64,000 nt of DNA from CALMEC01 sp964531025 (GCA_964531025.1 CAZHDY010000004.1:62001-126000); one strand, 5' to 3'. Numbered from the stretch's first letter, positions 54,330-63,008 are shown. The notes: generated by a model from the sequence alone, not told the origin. Numbers and translations: made by a program.

Positions 54330-55295
54330 CTAGTCAGTTTCGGTTTGGTCATCCAGACGAATGAGAACCAGGCCTCCGAGCCCATCGAAGGCGCCTGGCA
54401 TGAGACCTTCGAGGTCAGGACCGAGTAAGGTCATCGGCTCAACGTAGCTGGGAAGGGCCCGACGAAGTGGGGCGAGCACATGCTCAAAGTACGGCACATT
54501 CCAGTGTCCACGATCGGCGGGCACACGATCGAAGATTGGCCCCGACTGGTCTTCATCAACCTGCTGCAGGTCCATCGGAGGATCGGCGACCGTCTGAAAC
54601 TGCCCCAGACGGATGGCCAATACCTTGTCGATCATCTTTCGGGTAACTGCCCGAACCCCTGTTTGTGTCGTCGTGAGAAAGTCCGTGAGCTCGGGGGACA
54701 TTTGCTGCTTCAGCGGCCCGAGAAGCGGCGCAACCGCGTCGGAGGCGTTCATCGCATCCTCAAGCGCAATAGAGCGGTCGTAGACCGATTCCAGTGGGTC
54801 CCCGAGCAACCGATCAGCAAGCAGTGCAGGCATGAGCGATACGGAGCGCTTGACACAGGAGAGGCAACGGCCACGTTGGTGTTCAGGGCATGGCGTCCGA
54901 CCGCGATAGCGACTGGCCCCAAGATAGAGCGCATACACGGGGAGTAATCCCAGATGCTGAGCTACCCCTAAGAGAGTTGCTCGCTGGCGGCCTGTCCGCC
55001 CTGGATAGTCGAAGTTGAACTCCCAGCGGTCGCCACGCACACTCATCCGCTTGGCCTGCACGAGCATCCCATAGGCGGCGCTGCTGTCGCTCCACCACCA
55101 GATCCAATCAGCCCCACTGAGAGCCTCAGCGTGCCGAGTGAAGGGCACGACGGTGACAGCGTCGGCCGCCTTGGCGATGACGATCTCCGAAACGGTCTCC
55201 TCACTCCAACGCAGAGAGGCCCTCTCGCTCGCGTCCATGTGCCGTACGGCGTGAATGCGGGCCTGCCTGAAAGCTCCGCGAGCGTCGTTCACCAT
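54330..55295 (-). CDS. PD-(D/E)xK-like protein (DUF6615-like)
   Basis: This 321-residue protein has the core GADWIWWW with D63 and GMLVQAKRM with Q80-x-K82, a D...QxK nuclease-like pattern, plus an upstream acidic helix (TVSEIVIAKAA). The segment resembles DUF6615 proteins. A cysteine group CPEHQRGRCLSC suggests a zinc site. It could be a restriction-like nuclease or a degenerate one. It is in the same direction as the HEPN and membrane-protein genes. Confidence 0.68.
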   Translation of the reverse strand: MVNDARGAFRQARIHAVRHMDASERASLRWSEETVSEIVIAKAADAVTVVPFTRHAEALSGADWIWWWSDSSAAYGMLVQAKRMSVRGDRWEFNFDYPGRTGRQRATLLGVAQHLGLLPVYALYLGASRYRGRTPCPEHQRGRCLSCVKRSVSLMPALLADRLLGDPLESVYDRSIALEDAMNASDAVAPLLGPLKQQMSPELTDFLTTTQTGVRAVTRKMIDKVLAIRLGQFQTVADPPMDLQQVDEDQSGPIFDRVPADRGHWNVPYFEHVLAPLRRALPSYVEPMTLLGPDLEGLMPGAFDGLGGLVLIRLDDQTETD

Positions 55296-55384
55296 TTCAT
55301 TTCACTAGACCAGCCACTGCGACGAACATTACGCTCTACGCTCGCCGAACACGGCTTCGCGGCATCAGGCTGGGCCTAGGATAC

Positions 55385-56185
55385 CTAGGAGATTTCTTGC
55401 CACCGTTTAAATGCCTCGACGTCAGAGAGCGAGAGGCGGAACCATTCTCCATCCACCCGCTTACGGGCGAAACGCTTGCGCCAGTAGGCCTCGACGCCTG
55501 ATGGGTCGTCGGTCTTGATCTCATGGATCGTCGTTTCGATCACTGCCGCAGCACTGAGTTCCACACGTTGCTCGGTCCCGAGCTTTGAGCGGCCGATCCT
55601 AAACTCTCCTAGATGCCCGCTAATCAGGCGGACCACGCCGACGGGCAACCCATCAGCTTCTCCATCGAAGTTCGGATCCATAGCCTCTTGATCGTCGTCC
55701 GACTGCGGCCTTGGTCTCTCCTCCAGATGAAGGTTCGACAGGAGATGAACCTCCCGGGCTTCCCATCGATGAATCGCGTCTTGCAGAGCATTCGAAGCTT
55801 GGTTGATAGCCGCGAGCGCTAAGTCGCGACTTCTATCTGTCGCACCATCAGCGACTGCGAACTCCATCTGGTGATAGGCGCTTGCCGTCTGAAGGAAGGC
55901 AACATTGTCCACAAACCGCGTCAGATCATGGCGATGCGCATCCCAAGACCCAAAAATCGGATCGTAGGCCGAAGGGATACGCTTTCCGCTCGAAGGAGCC
56001 ATTTCGATCCTCGCCTGAAGCGCGATCTGGTTCCGCTCCAGTTCGACGACGATGATCTTCGCGGCCGCAAAGCCATCCTCACTCTGTTGTCGCCGCGCCA
56101 TGCACTGACCGACGTAGGCGCTGGCAACTCCGCCTACAATCGCACCTCCCGCACCCGCGATCGCCGTGATCCACTCCGCGTCCAC
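55385..56185 (-). CDS. Single-pass membrane protein of unknown function
   Basis: This 266-residue protein has an N-terminal membrane segment, ITAIAGAGGAIVGGVASAYV, and a cytosolic domain with helical (KIIVVELERNQIALQARIEM) and later beta-like parts. It starts with GTG. The type, one membrane helix plus a cytosolic domain, recurs in phage-exclusion modules, but I recognise no family. It is the last gene of the element on this side. Confidence 0.6.
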   Translation of the reverse strand: MDAEWITAIAGAGGAIVGGVASAYVGQCMARRQQSEDGFAAAKIIVVELERNQIALQARIEMAPSSGKRIPSAYDPIFGSWDAHRHDLTRFVDNVAFLQTASAYHQMEFAVADGATDRSRDLALAAINQASNALQDAIHRWEAREVHLLSNLHLEERPRPQSDDDQEAMDPNFDGEADGLPVGVVRLISGHLGEFRIGRSKLGTEQRVELSAAAVIETTIHEIKTDDPSGVEAYWRKRFARKRVDGEWFRLSLSDVEAFKRWQEIS

Positions 56186-56399
56186 GCGAGGAGCCTGCCA
56201 GATTGCACGGCGCCCAGGCAGCCAAGTGAACCGCCAGCCGACGACTCTGACTCCCCCGAATTCCGTCTTACTTCTTGGGGTCGTTCAACTTCAACTTGAA
56301 CTCAGCCAGGTGTACCTGACGCACCCCAGATGCGGGCCTCGACCCGGCAACCCGCCGGTCGAGGGCCAAGACCGGTCCGGAATCGCGAAGGGCAGATCG
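56186..56399. other. Right edge of the element with a short coding remnant
   Basis: No complete gene is visible. On the minus strand a frame ending TAA at 56268-56270 gives SGVRQVHLAEFKLKLNDPKK, which looks like a real C-terminus but has no start or full domain. The attachment site of the element should lie in or near this stretch; no long copy of the tRNA-Glu 3' end is present. Confidence 0.35.
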
Positions 56400-56963
56400 C
56401 TACACCGACCTGTGGGCGATAAGAGCAGCCGCCACGTTCTCTACGCCATCCCGCACCCAAGAGTCGCTCAGGGTTCCGTCGTCGTCAAAGCGATCATGGA
56501 CCCGCGATACGGAGATCGTCTCATCGACGACCACGGCACCTGCACGCTCGAGGATGCGCTGAGCATCCGCGATCGCGCCCCGCGCACCACCCGGACCCGG
56601 GCTGGCGCCGATGACGGCGACACTCTTTCCTCGTAAGACACTCGTGGCCCGCGGGCGCGACGCCCAGTCGATTGCGTTCTTCAACTGTCCGGGAACCGAC
56701 CCGTTGTATTCGGGCGTCGCCACCAGTACGGCGTTCGCACCCGCGATGCGTGCTCTCAGATCTCGCACCGCGTGGCCGGCCGTCACCTCGTCGTCCTCGT
56801 CGAACGGCGGGATCTGCTTCAGTCGCTCGAACGAATCGGCCACGCACCGAGATCCCAGCACCTCGCGGGCGACGTCCATGAGCCGCCGGTTGACCGAGTC
56901 ACGCCGAAGACTCCCGACGAGGCACAGGATCCGTAGGTCGCCGGTGTGATCGTCGTTCATCAT
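56400..56963 (-). CDS. NADPH-dependent FMN reductase
   Basis: This 187-residue flavodoxin-fold reductase has ILCLVGSLRRDSVNRRLMD as the phosphate loop, VLVATPEYNGSVPGQLKNAI and SVAVIGASPGPGGARGA. It reduces FMN, quinones or chromate-like oxidants with NADPH. It starts at tandem ATG codons (56958-56963) behind GGGAG. The divergent MarR gene and the shared palindrome make it the likely MarR target. Confidence 0.93.
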   Translation of the reverse strand: MMNDDHTGDLRILCLVGSLRRDSVNRRLMDVAREVLGSRCVADSFERLKQIPPFDEDDEVTAGHAVRDLRARIAGANAVLVATPEYNGSVPGQLKNAIDWASRPRATSVLRGKSVAVIGASPGPGGARGAIADAQRILERAGAVVVDETISVSRVHDRFDDDGTLSDSWVRDGVENVAAALIAHRSV

Positions 56964-56976
56964 CCGCTCCCTTTTT

Positions 56977-57033
56977 GTTGACACCATCACCTATTTATGT
57001 GACATCGTCACACACTTAGGTGATGATGTCAAC
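56977..57033. promoter_or_regulatory. Large nested palindrome, MarR operator
   Basis: Outer 17-bp arms GTTGACACCATCACCTA (56977-56993) and TAGGTGATGATGTCAAC (57017-57033) are inverted copies with one mismatch. Centred between them is a second perfect palindrome, TGTGAC-ATC-GTCACA (56998-57012). TTGACA in each arm could be the -35 element of the two divergent promoters. One MarR dimer per half could shut both genes. Confidence 0.85.
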
Positions 57034-57055
57034 AAGCGCACGCTAGGGTGGGTCG

Positions 57056-57496
57056 ATGAGCGAGGAGCCGATATCGGAGATGCCGACAGTTCCTCAGGTG
57101 CTGGGACGCCTGCGGATCGCACTCAACGCGAGCTTCTCCCGCGCCAGCCGCGAAGTCGGACTCACTCCGCAACAGGCCGAGCTCCTGTGTTTTCTGTTCG
57201 CGCCGCGATCGATCGGCGAGCTGGCCGGGCTACTGCACTGTGATCGCTCGAATGTGAGCCACCTCGTCGACCGGGCTACCGCACGTGACCTACTCCGACG
57301 GGAACCCGACAACGAAGACGGTCGAGTCAGCCGGGTCGCGCTCACCGACGAGGGATACGCCCTCGCATCGAGCTTTATTCGGCGTCTGGAGCGCCTCACC
57401 CACGATCTGCGCGCGGGCTGGACATCCGAGCGCACGACGGATGCCACAGCCCTCCTCGCCGAGATCGCCGAGACTCTGGAGGATCCGACCAGCTGA
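57056..57496 (+). CDS. MarR-family regulator
   Basis: This 146-residue regulator has the winged helix: LTPQQAELLCFLFAPRSIGE, LAGLLHCDRSNVSHLVDRAT and the wing RREPDNEDGRVSRVALTDEG. It is divergent from an FMN reductase with a 57-bp palindromic operator between them, so it probably senses a quinone or similar compound and represses both genes. Confidence 0.94.
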   Translation: MSEEPISEMPTVPQVLGRLRIALNASFSRASREVGLTPQQAELLCFLFAPRSIGELAGLLHCDRSNVSHLVDRATARDLLRREPDNEDGRVSRVALTDEGYALASSFIRRLERLTHDLRAGWTSERTTDATALLAEIAETLEDPTS

Positions 57497-57567
57497 CCGT
57501 CGTCGAGGCCGCACCCTCGGGGACCGGCTCCTCACTCACGCCGCTCTGTGGCGCCACGCTCACCGAG

Positions 57568-57650
57568 TGGAGCGAGAAGGTTTCTCAGACTGAGAGTGAG
57601 TTGACGGCCAACGGCGTTCCTTTCGCCTTTGGAGCAGCGTGGTCCGGTCG
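57568..57650 (+). pseudogene. Fragment of a nucleotidyltransferase gene
   Basis: One frame reads WSEKVSQTESELTANGVPFA then FGAAW. The intact nucleotidyltransferase at 52748 has WGEKVIRLSSELTAQGVPFA then FGGAI at its residues 17-41, so most positions agree. After the first glycine the fragment loses similarity and the DID site is absent. It overlaps no real gene and has no start of its own. It is a relic of a related gene outside the mapped element. Confidence 0.7.
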
Positions 57651-57680
57651 ACTCAACTCTCTCGGAATACGGCCACCACG

Positions 57681-58283
57681 TCACTGCGGTGGGTCGTCGT
57701 CGATCGCGACGAGTGCCAGGCCGAACCAGGCGAACAGAATCATCCAGACGCCGATCCCGACGCGGCCTGCCTCCATGGATCCCATGAGCGACGGGACCAG
57801 GGCCACGAAAACGTAGGCGCCGATGGCCAACGGAAGCCACCGGCCAGCGCCGGGCAGTAGTCGGTCTCGCGCGAGGCCGACCCCGGCGACGATCCATCCC
57901 AGTCCGATCGCGATGACCGGGAGGCCGTACGACATGTCGACCGCGTCTGCGATATCGCTCCCGACGAGCGCGTTGCGCGCGGTGATCGCAAACAGCTCGC
58001 ACACCGTCAACCCGGCCATACCGACGAGACCAAGCACCAAGCCGGCCCGAGAGAATCTGCTCGACGTCGGCCAGGCGAGATGGGTCAGCACATACATACC
58101 GGCGATCAAGCCGAGGTGCTGGACCGCGAACCACGACTGCGCCACGGCATAGGACGTCCCCCCGAACGGGTAGCTGTAATGGGTGTCCGCCACCTCGGGC
58201 GACCACACGATGATGGCGATGCCAGAAGCGGCGCCGAGGACACCGGCAACGGCGGTCGCCCAGCCGGCTGTGCGGATGCGCAT
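57681..58283 (-). CDS. Six-helix membrane protein of unknown function
   Basis: This 200-residue protein has about six membrane segments (AVAGVLGAASGIAIIVWSPE, LGLIAGMYVLTHLAW, AGLVLGLVGMAGLTVCELFA, and others). It contains a loop THYSYPFGGTSYAVAQSWFA. I do not recognise a family; it may be a small sensor or transporter. Three bases separate it from the next membrane gene upstream, so they form an operon. Confidence 0.75.
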   Translation of the reverse strand: MRIRTAGWATAVAGVLGAASGIAIIVWSPEVADTHYSYPFGGTSYAVAQSWFAVQHLGLIAGMYVLTHLAWPTSSRFSRAGLVLGLVGMAGLTVCELFAITARNALVGSDIADAVDMSYGLPVIAIGLGWIVAGVGLARDRLLPGAGRWLPLAIGAYVFVALVPSLMGSMEAGRVGIGVWMILFAWFGLALVAIDDDPPQ

Positions 58284-58286
58284 GGC

Positions 58287-58622
58287 CTATCCCCTGAACC
58301 AGCGCCGGGTTCTCAGTTGGGCGACCGCTATGACGACGGCCACGACACCGTACGAGACACGCAGACCGGTGTCATCAGAACCGTCACCGACAGCGGCCAC
58401 GGAGGCGATCGTCGCGACCTCGATCCAGACCGCCCACCACGCCCACGTGAGTCGCTGGGGATAGCCGTTGATCAGGACGAGCACCGCGATCGCGTTCATG
58501 CCGGCGAAGCCACAGAAGAGGACCGGGTCGTCGAGCACGAAGATCAGGACCGCGTGGTTCACCGCCAACAGCGCGGACAAGCCGACGATAAGCCACCACG
58601 AGATACGTGTAGTACGTGTCAT
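58287..58622 (-). CDS. Four-helix membrane protein of unknown function
   Basis: This 111-residue protein has about four membrane segments: WWLIVGLSALLAVNHAVLIF, VLFCGFAGMNAIAVLVLIN, AWWAVWIEVATIASVAAVGD and SYGVVAVVIAVAQL. ATG 58620-58622 has GAGG upstream on the minus strand; the longer open frame overlaps the LuxR gene antisense and is rejected. It is divergent from the LuxR gene, which may control this two-gene operon. Confidence 0.75.
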   Translation of the reverse strand: MTRTTRISWWLIVGLSALLAVNHAVLIFVLDDPVLFCGFAGMNAIAVLVLINGYPQRLTWAWWAVWIEVATIASVAAVGDGSDDTGLRVSYGVVAVVIAVAQLRTRRWFRG

Positions 58623-58697
58623 GGCGCCATCCTCACCGGGATTCGCGGTGCTTGTCGTCCGTGGAAACACGTAATTCCACTGCCTTATGATTCCGGC

Positions 58698-59996
58698 ATG
58701 GACGAATGGGTGGTGCAGGCACGCGAGTTGTGCGCCGCCGGGCGAGTGGACGAGGCCATCACCCTCGTGGCAGCCATCGCCGGAGAGACCGACGACGAGG
58801 AGGTGCTCGTCCTCGTCGCCGAGCTGGTGCCGCGGCCGGTCGATCCGGTGGCTCGGGGACGTCTGCATCTGGCCATCGCGCAGGCGGCCGATCGCGTGCG
58901 ATCGCCCGCGCTCAAGAAGAGGATCGGGCTCCGACTCGACGATACCGTCGACCACTTTCGACCGACGGGTGCACTGTCGTCGTCGCGGATGGACGAGCTC
59001 GCGGTCACCGGGGACCGGGCAGCTGCACTCGATGCGATCGCCGCCCTGTCCTGTGAGGCCTCCGGCGCTCTCGACAGATCGCGCCTCCACCTGTTGGTGG
59101 CCGCTCAGGCGTTCATGGACGGACGGTTCGACACCGCTCTGGAGCACGTCGACCTGGCCCTCGCCCTCGGCTCCCCAGGCAGCGACGCCTTCTATCTCGC
59201 TCCGGTCTTTCGATCGGCGGTCTCTCGTATGACCGGATCAGGGGTCGAGGCGATGATTCCGATCGTCCGAGAAGCGGTCGAGAGACTTCCCTTCGCAGCC
59301 AGGACCTGGCTCGCCCTGATGCTGAAGTCGGCTGGCGAGCGAGTCGAGTGCGCCAGGCTGTGGGAGGCCCTCGCCTCACACGTTGACGAGGTTCCGCAGG
59401 AGGCCGCCGAGTTCCTGGTCGCCGGTGTCGACCATGCGGAGTTGTGCGCATGGCTCGATGACCGACAGACGGCGGAGCGCGTCTACAACCGCCTCACACC
59501 CCACGCCCACCTCCACGCTGTCGGCCATGCGACCGGACCCTACGGAGGTCCTGTCGAGCTGGCGCTCGGGCGACTCGCGCGCGTGCTCGGTCGGGTCGAC
59601 GTCGCTCGAGGGCACCTGCGGCGCGCGGTAGCCACCTGCCGATCGATCCACGTCCCGGCGTACGAGGCCTTCGCCCTCGTCGAACTGGCGAAGGTCGAGG
59701 GACTCAGAACACGCGCCCGCGCCGACGCCATTCGCGAGGCTCGCCGACTCGCCGGGAGTCTCGGGCTCAATCCGTTGGCCGAGGAGCTTGACGCCCTCGA
59801 AGCCGTTACCCCCGTCGGCCCGTTGACCCCGCGGGAGTCCGAGATCGCCGATCTGGTCGGTACCGGCATGACCAACGCCCAGATCGCCGAGAGGCTGTTC
59901 CTCTCCGAACGCACCGTCGAGACGCATGTCAGCAGGTCGATGCTCAAGCTCGGCGTGACGTCGCGGACCGCCATGGCGGCAGCCCTGCGGCCTTGA
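58698..59996 (+). CDS. LuxR-family regulator with helical-repeat sensor
   Basis: This is a 432-residue protein. Most of it is TPR-like helices (such as LLVAAQAFMDGRFDTALEHV), and the C-terminus is a LuxR helix-turn-helix: GPLTPRESEIADLVGTGMTN, then IAERLFLSERTVETHVSRSM. There is no ATPase domain, unlike MalT-type proteins. ATG 58698 is chosen because the frame upstream runs antisense through the membrane genes. Confidence 0.9.
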   Translation: MDEWVVQARELCAAGRVDEAITLVAAIAGETDDEEVLVLVAELVPRPVDPVARGRLHLAIAQAADRVRSPALKKRIGLRLDDTVDHFRPTGALSSSRMDELAVTGDRAAALDAIAALSCEASGALDRSRLHLLVAAQAFMDGRFDTALEHVDLALALGSPGSDAFYLAPVFRSAVSRMTGSGVEAMIPIVREAVERLPFAARTWLALMLKSAGERVECARLWEALASHVDEVPQEAAEFLVAGVDHAELCAWLDDRQTAERVYNRLTPHAHLHAVGHATGPYGGPVELALGRLARVLGRVDVARGHLRRAVATCRSIHVPAYEAFALVELAKVEGLRTRARADAIREARRLAGSLGLNPLAEELDALEAVTPVGPLTPRESEIADLVGTGMTNAQIAERLFLSERTVETHVSRSMLKLGVTSRTAMAAALRP

Positions 59997-60092
59997 CCAG
60001 AAGCACGTCGTTCACTGCCAACAGCACCGCCTGGTATCCGGTGGCGAGAGCGTGGCCTGTGACCGGTCGATCGTGCTCTCCCCAGCCTCGAC

Positions 60093-60530
60093 TCAACCAG
60101 AGAAGCGGGCAGCCAAGTTACTCATCAGCTCGGTGTGGATGCGCCCCAGTCCCTTCGGGGCGAAGGTGCGCTCGAAGAAGCCACCGATCCCGCCGGCACC
60201 CGTCCACGTCGTGGTCACGGTGACCGAACTCACCGCACCGTTTGGCGCCACGTGAAAGGTCGTCACCATCGACGAGTTCCGGTCCTTCTCGACCACGCTG
60301 TCGGAGGTGGTGGTGACATCGGCGAGGACGTGGCGAACGCGCTTCTTGGTGGCGTGAAGCTGCCAGACGACCACGGTCCCGGTACCGACGCCACCCTCCT
60401 GTACCGCGTAGTCGGTGTACTCGGCCGGCAGGATTGCCGGACGGACGGTCGCATAGTCCGCGAGCGCGGCCAGCACCTCGTCCGGAGCGGCAGGAATCGT
60501 GGCTTCGGTGGTAGCGGTGACGGTTCCCAT
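60093..60530 (-). CDS. SRPBCC-family (START/polyketide cyclase fold) protein
   Basis: This 145-residue protein has the helix-grip pattern: ATTEATIPAAPDEVLAALAD at the start, GVGTGTVVVWQLHATKKRVR, and a C-terminal helix LGRIHTELMSNLAARF. Such proteins bind hydrophobic ligands. ATG 60528-60530 lies behind GAGGAG. It converges with the LuxR gene. Confidence 0.87.
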   Translation of the reverse strand: MGTVTATTEATIPAAPDEVLAALADYATVRPAILPAEYTDYAVQEGGVGTGTVVVWQLHATKKRVRHVLADVTTTSDSVVEKDRNSSMVTTFHVAPNGAVSSVTVTTTWTGAGGIGGFFERTFAPKGLGRIHTELMSNLAARFSG

Positions 60531-60816
60531 GTGTGGTGCTCCTCGGTGTCGGCGTCGGTCGGTGTCGGGATGAGCTCGCTCCACGGGTCATCCCGGACCC
60601 CACGGACCACCGATCGGAGGGTGGCGCCGCGGCGGACGAGACGGTACCCGACATCGACGGTGAAGTCTCGCGTCAACGGTGGCAGCCTGCCCGGATGCGC
60701 CGCGCAACGGCGACGGGAGCGACGATGTGGGAACCGACGGGGCATACGCACCGCAATCGGCTCTCTGACAGAAACATGCTGTTTCGGTCCGCCGGCCGCT
60801 GGTACGATCCTCCGCC

Positions 60817-61677
60817 ATGAACACAGAACCGGACTCCACCACCCCTCGGAACCATCGCAGCAGGGGTGCGCGGCTGTCCGGCATGCTCGCCGGCGGGGCG
60901 GCCGTCCTGCTGATCGCGAGCCCATACGCGGTCGGGGCGTCGATAAGCGCACCGACGCCCGAGTCACTGGCGAAGAACCGCCCCGTCTTCACGATCACGA
61001 ACACCGGCGTCTGCAATGCCGGGACCCAGGCCAACTGGTTCTACATCTCGAAGACGTCGACCCGCGCCACCCAGGTGGAGAACGGCCTCACGTTCGTGAC
61101 GTGGCTGGAGAACACCTCGGAGAGCAGGGGAGGACGCTCGACCGGGTTCAACTCGGACCAGAGCAAGCCGGGAAGCGTTTTCGACTTCACCGCGCCTGGA
61201 CCGGCCTTCACCGCAGGCAAGTACTACTTCCAGATCAGCTACTGGAACATCGTCCCGTCCGGGCTGTCGTGGTCATGCGGACTGACCGCCGGTCAGCCGG
61301 GTTCGAAGAACCCCCGGTACGACATCGAGATCCCGTTCTACACCGAGCCGCAGTCCTTCACCATCCCGGTGCAGCTCCGCGCGCCCAAGACCACGGCGAT
61401 CTACCAGTCCCCCAAGCAGCCCTACATGAATGCCTTCGGGCGGGTCGCGACGAACGCGGGTGCCTACCGCTACACCTGCTCGGTGTTCAAGGGGACGAAG
61501 AGGATCACGGCGACGGCCGGCAACAGTTTCCTGGCGACGCCGTCCGCGGCCGCCAAATGGAGCTGTTACAACCTCAGGGTGCCCGAGAAGCTCGACGGCA
61601 CACGCCTCACGCTGAAGGTCGTGGTGACCGCCAGTAAGAGCAAGACGACCACGACGAGGACGTTCGTGGCGCGCTAG
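60817..61677 (+). CDS. Secreted protein of unknown function
   Basis: This 286-residue protein has a signal-like stretch at about 20-41 (LSGMLAGGAAVLLIASPYAV) and a beta-rich mature part in two domains: an Ig-like first half (NRPVFTITNTGVCNAGTQAN, YYFQISYWNIVPSGLSWSCG) and a second half ending in a KVVVTASKSKTTTTRTFVAR tail. The tail resembles that of the secreted protein at 11954. Cysteine spacing suggests disulfides outside the cell. Confidence 0.75.
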   Translation: MNTEPDSTTPRNHRSRGARLSGMLAGGAAVLLIASPYAVGASISAPTPESLAKNRPVFTITNTGVCNAGTQANWFYISKTSTRATQVENGLTFVTWLENTSESRGGRSTGFNSDQSKPGSVFDFTAPGPAFTAGKYYFQISYWNIVPSGLSWSCGLTAGQPGSKNPRYDIEIPFYTEPQSFTIPVQLRAPKTTAIYQSPKQPYMNAFGRVATNAGAYRYTCSVFKGTKRITATAGNSFLATPSAAAKWSCYNLRVPEKLDGTRLTLKVVVTASKSKTTTTRTFVAR

Positions 61678-61798
61678 ATGGTCGATCCCATGGCCGCGTT
61701 GCTGAGGAACGCATCCACGCCAGCAGGGGGCACGCGCCACCCCGCGATATCCGCGGAATCACAGGTCTAACGGTCCTTCGGTGCGTAGTGTGAGATCC

Positions 61799-62752
61799 AT
61801 GCTCACCTCACGATCCCCCATCGGCCGCACGGACCTGGCCGTCTCACCCATCTGCCTCGGCGCCAACGTCTTCGGCTGGACCGCCGACGAGGCCACCTCG
61901 CACGCCATCCTCGACGCGTACATCGAGATGGGCGGCAACTTCATCGACAGCGCCAACATCTACTCGGCGTGGGTGCCCGGCCTCTCGGGTGGCGAGTCGG
62001 AGACGATCATCGGTCGCTGGCTCGCCAAGCGCGGCCGACGCGACGACGTCGTCATCGCCACCAAGGTCGGCAAGGAAGGCGGACCGTTCACGCAGGGGCT
62101 CTCTCGCCAGCAGATCCGTGACGGGGTGGAAGGTTCGCTGCAGCGACTGCAGACAGACCACATCGACCTCTACTACTCGCACGAGGACGACCCGGACACT
62201 CCGCTGGAGGAAACGGCACAGGCGTTCGACGAGCTCGTCCGCGAGGGGAAGGTGCGCGTGCTCGGGGCATCCAACTTCACTGCAGACCGTCTGCAGGCGG
62301 CCCTCGACGTCAGCGCCGCCGAGGGGCTCGCCCGCTACGAGATCCTGCAGCCGCTCTACAGCCTGGTGGAACGCGACTACGAGAACGGGCTCTCGGAGGT
62401 CTGTGCGGCGAACGACCTTTCGGTGGCACCGTACTACGCTCTCGCCCGCGGCTTTCTCACCGGCAAGTACCGTCCCGACGACCCGCTGCCCGAGACCCCA
62501 CGCGCGGTGGCCATCAGCGACCTGTACTTCAACGACAGAGGCTGGAGCGTGGTGCGCGGGCAGGACGTGGTGGCATCGGCCCATGGCGTCACCAACACCG
62601 CCGTGGCCCTGGCCTGGCTCCGCGCCAAACCCGGTGTCGTCTCTCCGATCGCCAGCGCTACGAGCGTGGAGCAGGTGGTTGCACTGGCGGAGGCGGCCCG
62701 GCTCGATCTGAGCTCCGACGAGGTCGAGTTGCTGGACGCCGCGGGGTCCTGA
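61799..62752 (+). CDS. Aldo/keto reductase
   Basis: This 317-residue NADPH-dependent oxidoreductase has the catalytic tetrad in view: D and Y in NFIDSANIYSAW, K in IATKVGKEGG, and H in LYYSHEDDPDT. The cofactor-binding end is AWLRAKPGVVSPIASATSVE. Substrate unknown. The frame also has a start at 61781, but ATG 61799 (MLTSRSPIGRTDLAVSP) matches the family N-terminus. Confidence 0.94.
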   Translation: MLTSRSPIGRTDLAVSPICLGANVFGWTADEATSHAILDAYIEMGGNFIDSANIYSAWVPGLSGGESETIIGRWLAKRGRRDDVVIATKVGKEGGPFTQGLSRQQIRDGVEGSLQRLQTDHIDLYYSHEDDPDTPLEETAQAFDELVREGKVRVLGASNFTADRLQAALDVSAAEGLARYEILQPLYSLVERDYENGLSEVCAANDLSVAPYYALARGFLTGKYRPDDPLPETPRAVAISDLYFNDRGWSVVRGQDVVASAHGVTNTAVALAWLRAKPGVVSPIASATSVEQVVALAEAARLDLSSDEVELLDAAGS

Positions 62753-62837
62753 TCGACCGGAGGAGGCCCGCCCGAAACAACGGCTGTCGGGCTGGTCGCA
62801 TTTCGAGGGACGGCTGCTATCATCCCCCGGCGCGCGA

Positions 62838-62909
62838 GGGCGGTTAGCTCAGCGGTAGAGCACCTGCCTTACAAGCAGGGGGCCGGCAGTTCAAATCTGT
62901 CACCGCCCA
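62838..62909 (+). tRNA. tRNA-Val (anticodon TAC)
   Basis: Acceptor stem GGGCGGT/ACCGCCC, D-arm TAGCTCAGCGGTAGAGCA, anticodon stem CCTGC/GCAGG around CTTACAA, and T-loop TTCAAAT. CCA is not encoded. It is 17 bases from tRNA-Asp and probably shares its transcript. Confidence 0.96.
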
Positions 62910-62926
62910 TGTCACGTGCCATCCCT

Positions 62927-63001
62927 GGGGGTGTAGCTCAGCTTGGTTAGAGCACTGGACTGTCAATCCAGAGGCCGCGGGTTCGAGTCCCGTCACTCCC
63001 G
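62927..63001 (+). tRNA. tRNA-Asp (anticodon GTC)
   Basis: Acceptor stem GGGGGTG/CACTCCC (one G-U pair), anticodon stem CTGGA/TCCAG around CTGTCAA, T-arm CGGGTTCGAGTCCCG and discriminator G. CCA is not encoded. A strong terminator follows eight bases later. Confidence 0.97.
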
Positions 63002-63008
63002 TTTCTCA

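Larger units (their letters stand above)
38040..56250. mobile_element. Integrated mobile element at tRNA-Glu
   Basis: The region between tRNA-Glu and the FMN reductase gene holds a large serine recombinase at one edge, an ardA pseudogene, two ImmA/IrrE proteins, a replication-relaxation protein, a TraG/FtsK-type ATPase with small genes, and accessory genes that look like defence or toxin-antitoxin. Several cargo genes are less GC-rich than the chromosome. The left edge is fixed by the tRNA; the right edge near 56.2-56.4 kb is inferred from where chromosomal-type genes resume. I found no long copy of the tRNA end on the right. No relaxase was recognised, so it may be mobilised by other elements. 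Confidence 0.68.

Noticed and set aside
55940..55960. Right attachment site in CCAAAAATCGG, similar to the CCAAAATCG after tRNA-Glu
   Set aside because: It lies inside an intact coding gene, and the match is too short to separate from chance.
60135..61637. 500-codon frame on the + strand
   Set aside because: It is antisense to the SRPBCC gene and then out of frame through the secreted-protein gene.
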